Assembly: GCA_021808545.1 (NCBI GenBank)
Contig: JAKBBM010000006.1
Location: 1 to 54,992 of the forward strand
Source of the DNA: Pseudomonadota bacterium
Lineage (GTDB): Bacteria > Pseudomonadota > Alphaproteobacteria > Acetobacterales > Acetobacteraceae
DNA: 54,992 nt
Reading direction: 5' to 3'
The notes beneath the pieces are model-generated. The model was not told the DNA's origin, did no database searches, and was given only the letters and a program-made list of their open reading frames with translations. The first letter of the stretch is position 1; each line of letters begins with the position of its first letter. The translations under genes and the position numbers were made by a program. Positions 16,627 to 26,275 of the stretch are shown piece after piece.

Positions 16627-19143
16627 ATGGACAACGCCACAACCAAAACGCCGCAACAAGGCACGGCGCAAAATGAGTATGATGCGCTTGATGCGGCCGC
16701 CACATTGGCCAAGCTGAACAGCAGCCCAGAGGGGCTAAGCGCAAAGGAAGCCGCCCAGCGCCTGGCCCAAACCGGCCCTAATGCGCTGGCCGAGCATCAT
16801 GTTTCGCCCTGGCGGCGGTTGCTGGGTTATTTTTGGGGCCCGATTCCCTGGATGATCGAGGTGGCCGGGATACTATCCGCCGTGAATGAGGATTGGCGGA
16901 GCTTTGGCGTTATCGTCGCCATGTTGCTGATCAATGGCGGTATCGGCTTCTGGCAGGAAAGCTCGGCGGCCGATGCGCTGGACGCGCTCAAGCGCCAGCT
17001 GGCGCTCAAGGCGCGGGTCAAGCGTGATGGCGCCTGGACCGAGATTGATGCCACCGACCTGGTGCCGGGCGATATTGTGCGCCTGCGCCTGGGTGATGTG
17101 GTGCCGGCGGATGTGAAGCTTTTGGAGGGGGATTATCTCTCCATCGACCAGTCTGCCCTTACCGGTGAATCCCTGCCCGTCACCCGCAAGGCCGATGGGG
17201 TGGCCTATTCCAGCACGGTGGTGAAAGAGGGTGAGATGGTCGCCGTGGTTTACGCCACGGGGGGTGAAACCTTCTTTGGCCGCACGGCGCAGCTGGTGCA
17301 GGGGGCGGGGGCGGTCTCGCATTTCCAGCGCGCGGTGCTGCATATTGGCAATCTGCTCATTGTCAGCGCCGTGGCGCTGTCGATCCTGCTGATCGGGGTT
17401 GAGCTGGAGCGCGGCCTGCCGGTGCTCACCTTGCTCTCCTTCGTGCTCATCGTCGTCGTGGCTTCCATTCCCGTGGCGCTGCCGGCGGTACTCTCGGTTA
17501 CCATGGCGCTGGGGGCATTGGCGCTCTCACGCATGAAGGCCATTGTCTCACGGCTGGAATCCATTGAGGAAATGGCCGGTGTTACCGTACTCTGCTCCGA
17601 CAAAACCGGAACATTGACCGAAAACCGGTTAACTTTGGGCGCGTCACTGCCGCTGCACGGCGCTACGCCCGAGGATGTGGCCCTGGCGGGCGCCTTGGCC
17701 TGCAAGCGCGAAAATCATGATGCCATCGACCTTGCCGTGCTGGAGGGGGTGAAGGACAAGGACGCCTTTGCGCAGTATGAGCAGCGCGCCTTCATGCCCT
17801 TCGATCCCACTCATAAGCGCACCGAGGCCACCGTGGCGCGTCAGGGCCAGACATTCCGCGTAACCAAGGGCGCGCCGCAGGTCATCATGGATTTATGCAG
17901 CCTGGATGAGGCAACCCGCGCCCAGGCGGATAAAATCGTGCAGGACGAGGCCGCGAAAGGCTATCGCACGTTGGGCGTTGCTCGTTCAGATGATGGCACG
18001 GCCTGGAATTTTCTTGGCATCCTGCCGCTCTATGATCCCCCGCGGGCCGATTCGCGCGAGACCATCGAGGCCGCGCGCGCCCATGGTATCGATGTGAAGA
18101 TGGTCACGGGCGACAATACCGCCATTGCCCGCGAAATCGCCGGCCAGCTTGGGCTTGGCACCAATATCCAACCCGCCTCGGCGGTGCTGAAGGACGGGGC
18201 CGAACTGGGTGCCCTGGTGGAGCAGGCGGACGGGTTCGCCGAAGTGTTTCCTGAGCATAAATACGCCATGGTCAAGGCGTTGCAGGATGCGGGCCATATC
18301 GTCGCCATGACGGGCGATGGGGTGAATGACGCCCCCGCCTTAAAGCAGGCCGAGGTCGGCATTGCCGTTTCGGGTGCCACCGATGCCGCGCGCAGTGCCG
18401 CCAGCCTTATCCTCACCGCGCCGGGTCTGTCCGTGATCATCAGCGCGGTTGAGGAAGCGCGGCGCATCTTCGAACGGATGATGAGCTACACCATCTACCG
18501 TATCGCCATGACGCTCAGCATCATGGTGTTCGTGGTTGCGACCATGCTGATCTGGAATCTCTATCCGCTCACCACGATCATGATCATCCTGCTGGCCCTG
18601 CTGGACGATATCCCGATCATGACCATCGCCTGGGACAATGCGGAATTGCCCTCGCGCCCGGTGCGCTGGGAGATGAACCGGCTGCTTACCATTTCCGCCG
18701 TGCTGGGCGCGCTGGCCCTGGCGCAGAGTTTCGGGCTGTTTCTCATCGCCCGCGACTGGCTGCACGTTTCGCTGGCCCAGAACCAGACGATGATGTTCCT
18801 GCGTTTCATCGTCGGCGGGCATTTGCTGCTGTTTTCCACCCGCACGCGCCATCCCTTCTGGGCGCGGCCTTACCCGTCCTGGCAGCTTTTCTCGGCCATT
18901 ATCGCCACCCAGATCGTGGGTGTCATGTTCGTTGGGTTTGGCTGGCTCATGACGCCCATTGGTTGGGGCGAAATCGGGCTGATCTGGCTCTACGATCTCG
19001 CCTGGTTCGTGGTCATGGACATCGCCAAACTCGCCACGTACCGGCTCATCGAGCATCGCGGCCGCCACCAGCGCGCCTTTACCGGGCTGCTCAACCGGGT
19101 TCTGCACCCGCATGGCGGTTACAGCGCGCGGCACAAAACTTAA
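16627..19143 (+). CDS. P-type H+-ATPase, plasma-membrane (type IIIA) family
   Basis: An 838-residue P-type ATPase expected to pump protons out of the cell. The phosphatase loop TGES is at 179-182, the phosphorylated Asp325 is in CSDKTGTLTENRL, and the hinge motif TGDGVNDAP is at 562-570. Membrane helices flank these in the usual order, with helix 6 carrying LLALLDDIPIMTIAWDNA, characteristic of proton pumps of the fungal/plant type. No heavy-metal-binding domain is present. The start has a strong AGGGAGGA site. Gaps to the FabI gene (32 bases) and PhaC-like gene (25) suggest one operon. Export of protons would suit life at low pH. Confidence 0.92.
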   Translation: MDNATTKTPQQGTAQNEYDALDAAATLAKLNSSPEGLSAKEAAQRLAQTGPNALAEHHVSPWRRLLGYFWGPIPWMIEVAGILSAVNEDWRSFGVIVAMLLINGGIGFWQESSAADALDALKRQLALKARVKRDGAWTEIDATDLVPGDIVRLRLGDVVPADVKLLEGDYLSIDQSALTGESLPVTRKADGVAYSSTVVKEGEMVAVVYATGGETFFGRTAQLVQGAGAVSHFQRAVLHIGNLLIVSAVALSILLIGVELERGLPVLTLLSFVLIVVVASIPVALPAVLSVTMALGALALSRMKAIVSRLESIEEMAGVTVLCSDKTGTLTENRLTLGASLPLHGATPEDVALAGALACKRENHDAIDLAVLEGVKDKDAFAQYEQRAFMPFDPTHKRTEATVARQGQTFRVTKGAPQVIMDLCSLDEATRAQADKIVQDEAAKGYRTLGVARSDDGTAWNFLGILPLYDPPRADSRETIEAARAHGIDVKMVTGDNTAIAREIAGQLGLGTNIQPASAVLKDGAELGALVEQADGFAEVFPEHKYAMVKALQDAGHIVAMTGDGVNDAPALKQAEVGIAVSGATDAARSAASLILTAPGLSVIISAVEEARRIFERMMSYTIYRIAMTLSIMVFVVATMLIWNLYPLTTIMIILLALLDDIPIMTIAWDNAELPSRPVRWEMNRLLTISAVLGALALAQSFGLFLIARDWLHVSLAQNQTMMFLRFIVGGHLLLFSTRTRHPFWARPYPSWQLFSAIIATQIVGVMFVGFGWLMTPIGWGEIGLIWLYDLAWFVVMDIAKLATYRLIEHRGRHQRAFTGLLNRVLHPHGGYSARHKT

Positions 19144-19168
19144 TCCGCCAGCCTTCAGGAGAGACCGC

Positions 19169-20287
19169 ATGACCAAGACATCATCCGTTCACCCATCGGA
19201 ACGGGCATTATTGGGCGTCCCCGCCTTCTGGCCGATGAATCTGGCCGCTTCACTGGTTGAGGGCGAGAGCGAGCTGCTCGTCCGCAATCTCAAATTCGTC
19301 GAGGAGGAGATCAAGATCCATGGCGAGTTACGACCCAAGCTCGCCACGCCGAACCAGGTGCGGATTGAGCTGCGCAGCATGAGCCTGCGCGATTACGGCA
19401 CGCCGGGGGCAGGGCTGCCCACATTGGTGGATGCGCCCTATGCCGGCCACACGGCGATGATCGCCGATTACCATAAGGGCCAGAGCTTGGTGGAAACCTT
19501 GCTTGATAATGGTTGCCGGCATGTGGCGCTGACCGACTGGAAAAGCGCTACCCCTGATATGAAGGATCTGGAGATCGATAATTATCTGGCCGACATGCTG
19601 ACGGCGGTGGATGATCTGGGTGGGCGGGTCAATCTGGTCGGGCTGTGCCAGGGGGGGTGGCTCTCCACCATGCTGGCCGCGCGCTTTCCTGACAAGGTGA
19701 ACGCGCTGGTGCTGGCCGGCGCCCCCATTGACACTGATGCCGGCAACGGCCCCATCAAGCGCATGGCGCATGAACATCCGCTGTCTTTCTACGAGGAGCT
19801 GGTGGAGCTGGGCGGCGGGCTGATGCAGGGCAAATTCATGCTCCAGGGCTGGAAGAGCATGCATCCCGCCCAGCATTACATCACCGATCATGTCGATTTA
19901 TATGAGCATATCGACGATCCGTCCTATCTGAAGAAGGAAGAAACATTCGAAAGCTGGTACGAGAACCCGCTGGACCTGCCGGGGCGCTGGTACCTTCAGG
20001 CCATTCAGCAGATTTTTAAGGAAAACCGGCTGGCAAAAGGTAAATTTATTGGGCTTGGCCGGCGCCTTGACCTAAGCGCCATTAAATGCCCGGCCTATCT
20101 GCTGGCGGGAGCGGCTGATGACATCACCACGCCCGAACAGGTGCTGAGCGCCGCCAAATATTTAGGCACCCCACCAGAAAAGATCGTGCAAAAAACCGTC
20201 GCAGGTGGGCATATCGGCCTGTTCATGGGGGCGCGGACGCTCAAAGAGCATTGGCCGGGAATCGGCCAGTGGATCGCGGCGCAATAA
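19169..20287 (+). CDS. PhaC-like alpha/beta hydrolase (class III PHA synthase-like)
   Basis: A 372-residue alpha/beta-hydrolase with a cysteine nucleophile. The box GLCQGG puts Cys160 where PHA synthases have theirs; Asp317 or Asp318 (GAADDIT) and His348 (GGHIGLF) complete a triad at class III PhaC-like spacing, and the length matches class III PhaC (~355). The stretch before the box (GQSLVETLLDNG, then TDW) is PhaC-like, but the PYILDL-type motif of true synthases reads AMIADY here and no PhaE, phasin or PhaA/PhaB gene is near. It may make or break a short polyester, or act as a thioesterase. The ATG at 19169 follows CAGGAGAGA. Confidence 0.75.
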   Translation: MTKTSSVHPSERALLGVPAFWPMNLAASLVEGESELLVRNLKFVEEEIKIHGELRPKLATPNQVRIELRSMSLRDYGTPGAGLPTLVDAPYAGHTAMIADYHKGQSLVETLLDNGCRHVALTDWKSATPDMKDLEIDNYLADMLTAVDDLGGRVNLVGLCQGGWLSTMLAARFPDKVNALVLAGAPIDTDAGNGPIKRMAHEHPLSFYEELVELGGGLMQGKFMLQGWKSMHPAQHYITDHVDLYEHIDDPSYLKKEETFESWYENPLDLPGRWYLQAIQQIFKENRLAKGKFIGLGRRLDLSAIKCPAYLLAGAADDITTPEQVLSAAKYLGTPPEKIVQKTVAGGHIGLFMGARTLKEHWPGIGQWIAAQ

Positions 20288-20339
20288 GGGGGCCGTTTCA
20301 TGGCGGACATGCGCCCAGGGCTGTTGCCGCCGCTGTATC

Positions 20340-20370
20340 ATGGCCACAGAACTGTGATTTATGTGGCCAT
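20340..20370 (+). promoter_or_regulatory. Leader hairpin upstream of infC
   Basis: A perfect 9-bp inverted repeat, ATGGCCACA (20340-20348) with TGTGGCCAT (20362-20370), closes a 13-base loop. No T tract follows, so it is not an intrinsic terminator. It lies in the 156-base gap before infC and may be a leader RNA element or a protein-binding operator. Confidence 0.5.
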
Positions 20371-20443
20371 GCCGGCTGGTGCATTGCATTTCCTTATGGT
20401 TTTGGCTTAAGCCGAAGGCCCGTAACGACAATAGGAGATTTCC

Positions 20444-20983
20444 ATAGCCAGACCGCCCGCACCACCCGTTCCCCCCTCGCGCGAGGGCCCTCGGGTCAAT
20501 GAAGATATTAGAATTCCGCAGGTCCGCCTGATCGACCAGGATGGCGAGATGATGGGCGTGATGAGCACACGAGATGCCATTGCCCGCGCCTTTTCCGTCG
20601 GTCTCGACCTGGTTGAGATTAGCCCCAACGCCGAGCCGCCCGTGGCCAAGATTCTTGACTACGGCAAGTTCAAATACGAACAGCAGAAAAAGCGGAACGA
20701 GGCGCGCAAGAAACAAAAGATCGTCGAGATCAAGGAGGTGAAGGTTCGCCCCAATATCGACGAGAATGATTACCAGGTTAAGCTGCGCGCCATGAAGAGC
20801 TTTGTCGGCGAAGGCGATAAGGTGAAGGTTACGCTGCGTTTCCGCGGCCGTGAAATGGCGCACCAGGAACTTGGCGTGAAGGTGCTGGAACGTATCCGTG
20901 GCGATATGGAAGCCGATACCAAGGTTGAGCAGATGCCGAAGATGGAAAACCGGCAAATGGTCATGGTCTTGGCACCAAAATAG
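20444..20983 (+). CDS. infC: Translation initiation factor IF-3, probable AUA start
   Basis: IF-3 binds the 30S subunit and checks start codons during initiation. The frame from ATA at 20444 gives 179 residues (E. coli has 180), with the N-domain beginning [19 protein letters not shown], the lysine-rich linker ([16 protein letters not shown]) and a complete C-domain ending MVLAPK. An AGGAG site at 20433-20437 lies six bases before the ATA. The first in-frame ATG, at 20549, would remove about 35 conserved residues. A rare start codon is usual for infC because IF-3 represses its own mRNA. rpmI and rplT do not follow. Confidence 0.93.
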   Translation: MARPPAPPVPPSREGPRVNEDIRIPQVRLIDQDGEMMGVMSTRDAIARAFSVGLDLVEISPNAEPPVAKILDYGKFKYEQQKKRNEARKKQKIVEIKEVKVRPNIDENDYQVKLRAMKSFVGEGDKVKVTLRFRGREMAHQELGVKVLERIRGDMEADTKVEQMPKMENRQMVMVLAPK

Positions 20984-21004
20984 GCCAGACCCTGCATGAT
21001 ACGA

Positions 21005-21035
21005 AAAAAGGCCGGGAAAATTCCCGGCCTTTTTG
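21005..21035. terminator. Bidirectional terminator between infC and the DUF4167 gene
   Basis: The stem GGCCGGG (21011-21017) with CCCGGCC around AAAATT is flanked by an A tract on the left and a T tract on the right, so it can end transcription of both convergent genes. Confidence 0.9.
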
Positions 21036-21037
21036 TT

Positions 21038-21811
21038 TCATTCAGCTTTTTTCGTCGCGCTGCGCGGGCGGCCACGTGGGCGCGGGCGCGGGGCAGGCGG
21101 GGCTTCCGGCGCATTGGCCTCTGCCTCTACCTCTGCCTCGGCTTTAGCCGTTACGGCAGGCGGCGGTGCATCCGGAATAATGGGAATGGCACGCGGTTCT
21201 GGCGCGGACATGGGCAGGTCCTGCTGTGCCGCGGGCTGCTCCTTTACACCGGGCGGCGCGCCGCTGGCTGCGGCTTCCAGTTCTGCCTCCAGGGCAGAGC
21301 TGATATCGATCGGTGTATCTAGAATTTGCGGCTGCGTCCGGAAGGGACGCTCACCGCGCTCATTACGCTCACCCCGTTCCGCGTGGTTGCGCGGCTGGAA
21401 CTCGGGCCGTTGGCGCGGCTCGAACCGGCGCGGCTGCTGCTCCGCCCGCCCGCCCTCACGCGGCTCCTCGGCCGTGCCCTCGCCACCTTCGCGCGGCGGC
21501 TGCGGGCCGCCCTGGCCGGCGTTGGGCTGGTTCTGCGCCTGGTTTATGGCGCTGATGATGCGGAAATAATGCTCGGCATGCTGGTAATAGGCCTCGCCCA
21601 GAATACGGTCGCCGCCGCCCGCCGCATCGCGCGCGAGCTGGGTGTATTTGTCGTAGAGCTGCTGGGCCGTGCCACGCACCCGCATTTCCGGACCGGAGCT
21701 GTCGAAAACATGGTTCCGGTTCAGCGGAATGCCATTCTGCTGGTTGCGAAACCCGCCGCCACCGCCACCGTTCGGCCGATGGCCACGGCCACGCATGCGC
21801 TTCATATTCAT
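21038..21811 (-). CDS. DUF4167 domain protein, function unknown
   Basis: A 257-residue protein with an Arg/Gly-rich N-terminus (RMRGRGHRPNGGGGGG), then the DUF4167 core: VRGTAQQLYDKYTQLARDA followed by YYQHAEHYFRIISAI. This core is almost confined to Alphaproteobacteria. The remaining ~150 residues are low-complexity (Pro, Ala, Arg, Glu) and end in an AT-hook-like PRPRGRPRS segment. The basic ends suggest nucleic-acid binding, but no function is established. The start at 21811 is chosen because family members begin shortly before the RMRGR segment; an ATG two codons later is equally possible. Confidence 0.8.
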   Translation of the reverse strand: MNMKRMRGRGHRPNGGGGGGFRNQQNGIPLNRNHVFDSSGPEMRVRGTAQQLYDKYTQLARDAAGGGDRILGEAYYQHAEHYFRIISAINQAQNQPNAGQGGPQPPREGGEGTAEEPREGGRAEQQPRRFEPRQRPEFQPRNHAERGERNERGERPFRTQPQILDTPIDISSALEAELEAAASGAPPGVKEQPAAQQDLPMSAPEPRAIPIIPDAPPPAVTAKAEAEVEAEANAPEAPPAPRPRPRGRPRSATKKAE

Positions 21812-21953
21812 GTGCTCGTGTCTATCCTCGTATGATGCTTGCGCGGCACGGCGCCAAAACGCCACCTAAAGCGGCCCCGGTTTATCCTGGGGCTTAAGGC
21901 CATACAGCCCGCGCAGATTGTGCTTAGCCGTATAAACGCGTTCTGCCAATTGT

Positions 21954-22781
21954 TTATTTACGGAATGTGAGCAATGCGGCCCGGTCAATCCCAGCGAGAT
22001 CGGCCCGAAAAATCGTGTCGAACCCGGCCTTGTCCGCTAACTCCTGTACATATGGCCCTTGACCCACGCCCAGTTCAAGCACTGCGAGGCCGCTTTTTTG
22101 CAAAATCCGGGGCAGCGCCGCGATGATCCGGGCATAAGCCGCCAGGCCATCCGCGCCGCCATCGAGGGCCGCCATGGGTTCGTGGCGGGCCACATCGGGC
22201 ATCAACCCGGCAATATCAGCGTGGGGAATATAAGGCGGGTTGGAGAGGATGAGGTCGAATCGCCCCGTCAGCGCCGCCGCCCAGTCCCCGGCCAGAAAGG
22301 CCGCGCGCTGGTCCAACCCCAAATATCGCGCATTGGCAGCCGCCAGGGCGGCGGCTTGCGGGTTTATGTCCACCCCCACGCCAAAGGCCCCCGGCATTTC
22401 ATGCAGCACGGCCAGCAGCAGGCAGCCCGTGCCGGTGCCAAGGTCCAGCACCGTGTGCGGCGCCATGCCGGCTTGCAGCACAGCCTCCACCAGCGTTTCC
22501 GTATCAGGCCGGGGGATCAGCGTTGCGGGCGAGGTCAGGAAATCCAACCCCCAGAATTCCTTGCGCCCCCGTATATAGGCCAGCGGTTCATGGGCTTCGC
22601 GGCGCGCCAGCAGCGGCAGATAGGCATTCCTGTCCACCGTATCGCGCGCCAGCAGCCCGGCCGCATCCGTACTCAGGGCGGTGGCCAGGAGCAGCCTGGC
22701 CTCGCGCCGTGGCTCCTCGATTCCCGCCGCGCGCAGCCGCTCGGTCATTTCGGCCAGCGCGTCGCGGAGCGGAATGGTCAC
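21954..22781 (-). CDS. prmC: Peptide chain release factor N5-glutamine methyltransferase
   Basis: A 275-residue SAM-dependent enzyme that methylates the glutamine of the GGQ motif in release factors. The SAM loop [14 protein letters not shown] starts near residue 111, and the glutamine-binding NPPY is at 181-184. The N-terminal helical domain ends with the usual RKEFWGLDF segment. It overlaps the prfA stop by four bases, so enzyme and substrate are translated from one message. Confidence 0.95.
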   Translation of the reverse strand: MTIPLRDALAEMTERLRAAGIEEPRREARLLLATALSTDAAGLLARDTVDRNAYLPLLARREAHEPLAYIRGRKEFWGLDFLTSPATLIPRPDTETLVEAVLQAGMAPHTVLDLGTGTGCLLLAVLHEMPGAFGVGVDINPQAAALAAANARYLGLDQRAAFLAGDWAAALTGRFDLILSNPPYIPHADIAGLMPDVARHEPMAALDGGADGLAAYARIIAALPRILQKSGLAVLELGVGQGPYVQELADKAGFDTIFRADLAGIDRAALLTFRK

Positions 22782-23839
22782 GTCTGCGCGGCCAGCCGTG
22801 CCGCCTGGTCCTCGGCGATCAGCGCATCGATAATCTCATCGAATTCCCCCAGCATCACGCGATCGATTTTATGTAGGGTGAGGTTGATGCGATGGTCCGT
22901 GACCCGCCCTTGCGGGAAATTATAGGTACGGATACGCTCCGATCTGTCGCCCGTGCCGACCTGACCCTTGCGGTCGGCGGCACGGGTGGCATCGGCGCTG
23001 GCGCGCTGCTGCTCATACAGGCGCGCGCGCAAGATCTTCATCGCCTTGGCGCGGTTTTTGTGCTGGCTGCGCTCCTCCTGCATCGCCACCACGATGCCGG
23101 TGGGCAGATGGGTGATTCGCACGGCCGATTCGGTCTTGTTCACATGCTGTCCGCCAGCGCCAGAGGCGCGGTACACGTCGATCCGCAAATCCGCCTCGTT
23201 GATCGCCACATCCACCTCCTCGGCCTCCGGTAGCACCGCAACGGTGACGGTGGAGGTATGGATGCGCCCTTGCGTTTCGGTTGCTGGCACGCGCTGCACG
23301 CGATGCACGCCGGATTCGAATTTCAGCTTCGAGAATACGGATTTACCTCTGATCTCGGCCATCGCCTCCTTCAGCCCGCCTAATTCGCTCTCGTTATATT
23401 CCAGCACCTCAAAACGCCAACCCTGGCTTTGCGCGTATTTTTGATAGGCGGCGAAAAGTTCGGCGGCGAACAGGCCTGCTTCATCGCCTCCAGCGGCCGG
23501 GCGGATTTCCAGGATCGCGGAGCGGTCATCCGCCTCATCCTTGGGCAGCAGGGCCAGACGCACCGCCATGTCCAGCGCCGGCAGCTTCTGCTTCAGCTCG
23601 TGATATTCCGCCTCGGCCAGCTCGCGCATTTCGGGGTCGGCGCGCAAGGCCTCCGCTTCGGCCAGCGCCGTTTCCGCCGCCCGCAGGGCGATGACATGCG
23701 TCTCGATCGGCTCCAGCTCGGCCAACTCCTTCGAGGCCTTCACGAACGCCTCGCCAGAAACCTGGCCCGAGAGCATGAACCGCAATTCCTCGGCCCGGGC
23801 CAGAATGCGGTCGAGCTTATGCTCAAGCGAGGCGCTCAT
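22778..23839 (-). CDS. prfA: Peptide chain release factor 1
   Basis: A 353-residue RF1, which ends translation at UAA and UAG. The stop-codon recognition motif PAT is at 185-187 and the catalytic GGQ at 229-231. Length is normal for RF1. It overlaps hisS upstream (ATGA) and prmC downstream by four bases each, forming a tightly packed minus-strand cluster. Confidence 0.97.
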   Translation of the reverse strand: MSASLEHKLDRILARAEELRFMLSGQVSGEAFVKASKELAELEPIETHVIALRAAETALAEAEALRADPEMRELAEAEYHELKQKLPALDMAVRLALLPKDEADDRSAILEIRPAAGGDEAGLFAAELFAAYQKYAQSQGWRFEVLEYNESELGGLKEAMAEIRGKSVFSKLKFESGVHRVQRVPATETQGRIHTSTVTVAVLPEAEEVDVAINEADLRIDVYRASGAGGQHVNKTESAVRITHLPTGIVVAMQEERSQHKNRAKAMKILRARLYEQQRASADATRAADRKGQVGTGDRSERIRTYNFPQGRVTDHRINLTLHKIDRVMLGEFDEIIDALIAEDQAARLAAQT

Positions 23840-25059
23840 GTGCGAAGCTGCCGGGACAAATCCTCGATCGTCACATCGGTCTGGCCGCCATCGGCGAGAT
23901 TTTTAAGCTCCAGCCGCGCGCCGATGAGCACGGCAAACGCCGCCCCCGCCTTGTTGGCCCGCTCCAGCCGCTTCTTTACATTGCCGGAATACCCCATTTC
24001 CGCCGCGATATTGTGGGCGCGCAAGGTTTTCAGCACCTCCAGGGCGCGCCCCTCGTCATCCGCGCCCATCGGGATAATGGCAACCGGTGCCGGCGCCGTC
24101 GGGGGCGGGGCAATCAGCATGGACAGGCGCTCAACCCCCGCGGCCCAGCCAATGCCGGGTACTTTCGGCCCGCCCATTTGTTCCACCAGCCCATCGTACC
24201 GGCCGCCGGCCAGCACCGTGCCCTGCGCGCCGAGCGCGGTGGTGACAAATTCGAAAGCGGTATGATTATAATAATCGAGCCCACGCACGATATGCGGGTT
24301 ATGCTGATGCGGCACCTCGAAAATCGTGAGGTAATTCAACAGGGAATCGTAGAACGCGGTGGCGTCGCGGGTCATGCAGGCTTGCATTTTTGGCGCGTCC
24401 GCCACTAGCTTCCGGTCGCCCTCATCCTTTGAATCGAGGATGCGAAGCGGGTTTTTCTCCAGGCGCAGCTTGGAATCCTCTGAAAGCTCATCGCGGTAGC
24501 GGGAGAAATATTCCACCAACTGGGCGCGATAGGCATTGCGGCTTTCCGCATCGCCCAGCGTGTTGATATGCAGGCCCACCTCGCCGGCAATGCCCAGCTC
24601 CTGCAAAATCCGCCAGCCCAGGGAAATGGTTTCGGCATCGGCAAGCGGTGTGGCGGGGCCGAGCAGCTCCACGCCAATCTGGTGAAACTGCCGGTAGCGG
24701 CCTTTCTGCGGGCGCTCGTAACGGAACATAGGCCCGGCATAAAAAACCTTTTGCGGCAGCGTCTGCGTTAGCCCGCCTGTAATGAGCGCGCGGCAGACAC
24801 CGGCCGTCCCCTCTGGCCGGAGCGTGATGGAATCTCCGCCCCGGTCCTCGAAACTGTACATTTCCTTGGTCACGACATCGGATGTCTCGCCCAGCGTGCG
24901 GGAGAACACGCGCGTATCCTCAAAAATTGGCGTCTGCCATTCGCCAAAACCGTACAAGGCGGCACTATGCCGCGCCGTTTCCACCACATGCTGGTGGCGG
25001 GCCATGTCCTCGCCGGTCAGGTCGCGCGTGCCACGGGTGGGTTGCAGGATATTCGCCAT
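23836..25059 (-). CDS. hisS: Histidyl-tRNA synthetase
   Basis: A 407-residue class II aminoacyl-tRNA synthetase. Motif 2 is readable as [21 protein letters not shown], split here as [13 protein letters not shown] plus QFHQIGVE; the histidine-binding loop is [14 protein letters not shown]; motif 3 ([13 protein letters not shown]) and a C-terminal anticodon-binding domain follow. It starts 35 bases downstream of the ispG terminator and therefore probably has its own promoter, or relies on read-through. Confidence 0.97.
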   Translation of the reverse strand: MANILQPTRGTRDLTGEDMARHQHVVETARHSAALYGFGEWQTPIFEDTRVFSRTLGETSDVVTKEMYSFEDRGGDSITLRPEGTAGVCRALITGGLTQTLPQKVFYAGPMFRYERPQKGRYRQFHQIGVELLGPATPLADAETISLGWRILQELGIAGEVGLHINTLGDAESRNAYRAQLVEYFSRYRDELSEDSKLRLEKNPLRILDSKDEGDRKLVADAPKMQACMTRDATAFYDSLLNYLTIFEVPHQHNPHIVRGLDYYNHTAFEFVTTALGAQGTVLAGGRYDGLVEQMGGPKVPGIGWAAGVERLSMLIAPPPTAPAPVAIIPMGADDEGRALEVLKTLRAHNIAAEMGYSGNVKKRLERANKAGAAFAVLIGARLELKNLADGGQTDVTIEDLSRQLRT

Positions 25060-25085
25060 GAGTTCGACACCAAAACGTTAGTCAA

Positions 25086-25117
25086 TAAAAAATCCGGGGC
25101 GGCGGGCCCGCCCCGGA
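25086..25117 (-). terminator. Intrinsic terminator of the ispG transcript
   Basis: On the minus strand a perfect 10-bp stem (plus-strand TCCGGGGCGG at 25093-25102 with CCGCCCCGGA at 25108-25117) is followed by a run of T. It lies between ispG and hisS, which point the same way, so it separates two transcription units or acts as an attenuator. Confidence 0.85.
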
Positions 25118-25140
25118 CAGCGTTGCGCCAAAAAAGCCCG

Positions 25141-26271
25141 CTACTCGGCGGCGATTTTCGCGGCCTCCTTGGCGGCCTCGATCTCGGCGGCCTTGGTTTC
25201 GACTAGCTTGACCAGATGCTCCAGCATCTCTGCCTCGGGGATGGTATGGTCGGTCTTGCCCGCCGCATACACCATGTGCCGCCCATTGCCGCCGCCGGTC
25301 AGGCCTAAATCGGTCATCAGCGCCTCGCCGGGGCCGTTGACCACGCAGCCAATGATGGAGAGCGTGATCGGCGCCTCGATATGCGCAAGGCGCTCCTCCA
25401 ATGTCTCCACGGTCTTGATAACGTTAAAGCCCTGCCGCGCGCAGGAGGGGCAGGAAATGATGCGCACGCCGCGATGGCGCAAGCCCAGGGATTTCAGAAT
25501 ATCCCAGCCCACATGCACCTCTTCCTCCGGCTCGGCGGACAGGCTCACACGCATTGTATCGCCGATCCCGGCCCAGAGCAGAGAGCCCAGCCCGATGGAG
25601 GATTTCACCGTGCCAGCACGTTTTCCGCCCGCCTCGGTGATGCCGATGTGCAGCGGATGGTCGCATTGCTCGGCGAGCTGCTGGTAGGCGGCCACGGCCA
25701 TGAACACGTCCGACGCCTTCACGGAAATCTTGAATTCGTGGAAATCGTGGTCCTGTAGGATCTTGGCGTGCTCCAGGGCAGATTCCACCAATGCCTCAGG
25801 GTTGGGCTCCCCGTATTTTTCCAGCAGGTGCTTCTCCAGGCTGCCCGCATTCACGCCAATGCGCATGGAGCAATTATGGTCGCGCGCGGCCTTAATCACT
25901 TCGCGCACGCGCTCAGGGCTGCCGATATTGCCGGGATTGATGCGCAAACAGGCCGCCCCGGCTTGAGCAGCCTCTATCCCGCGCTTGTAGTGGAAGTGAA
26001 TATCGGCCACCACCGGCACGTTCACGCGTTTCACGATCTCGCGCAGGGCCGCCGTGCTTTCCTCATCCGGGCAGGAGACGCGGACAATATCCACACCGGC
26101 TTTTTCCGCGCGCAGAATCTGTGCGACCGTTGCTTCCACGTCTGTGGTCAGTGTGTTGGTCATGGTCTGCACGGAAATCGGCGCTTCGCCGCCGACCTTC
26201 ACGGGCCCAACGCTGATCTGCCGCGATTTGCGGCGGGCGATCTGCTGATATTCGCGGTAATTCATGAACAC
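25141..26271 (-). CDS. ispG: 4-hydroxy-3-methylbut-2-enyl diphosphate synthase
   Basis: A 376-residue iron-sulfur enzyme of the MEP isoprenoid pathway, also called GcpE. The TIM-barrel half begins [10 protein letters not shown]; the [4Fe-4S] ligands are Cys274, Cys277 and Cys309 (CPSC and [11 protein letters not shown]) with Glu316. The C-terminus carries a short Glu/Ala/Lys helix not needed in other members. Only four bases separate it from the RodZ-like gene upstream, so they share a transcript. Confidence 0.96.
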   Translation of the reverse strand: MFMNYREYQQIARRKSRQISVGPVKVGGEAPISVQTMTNTLTTDVEATVAQILRAEKAGVDIVRVSCPDEESTAALREIVKRVNVPVVADIHFHYKRGIEAAQAGAACLRINPGNIGSPERVREVIKAARDHNCSMRIGVNAGSLEKHLLEKYGEPNPEALVESALEHAKILQDHDFHEFKISVKASDVFMAVAAYQQLAEQCDHPLHIGITEAGGKRAGTVKSSIGLGSLLWAGIGDTMRVSLSAEPEEEVHVGWDILKSLGLRHRGVRIISCPSCARQGFNVIKTVETLEERLAHIEAPITLSIIGCVVNGPGEALMTDLGLTGGGNGRHMVYAAGKTDHTIPEAEMLEHLVKLVETKAAEIEAAKEAAKIAAE

Positions 26272-26275
26272 TCCA

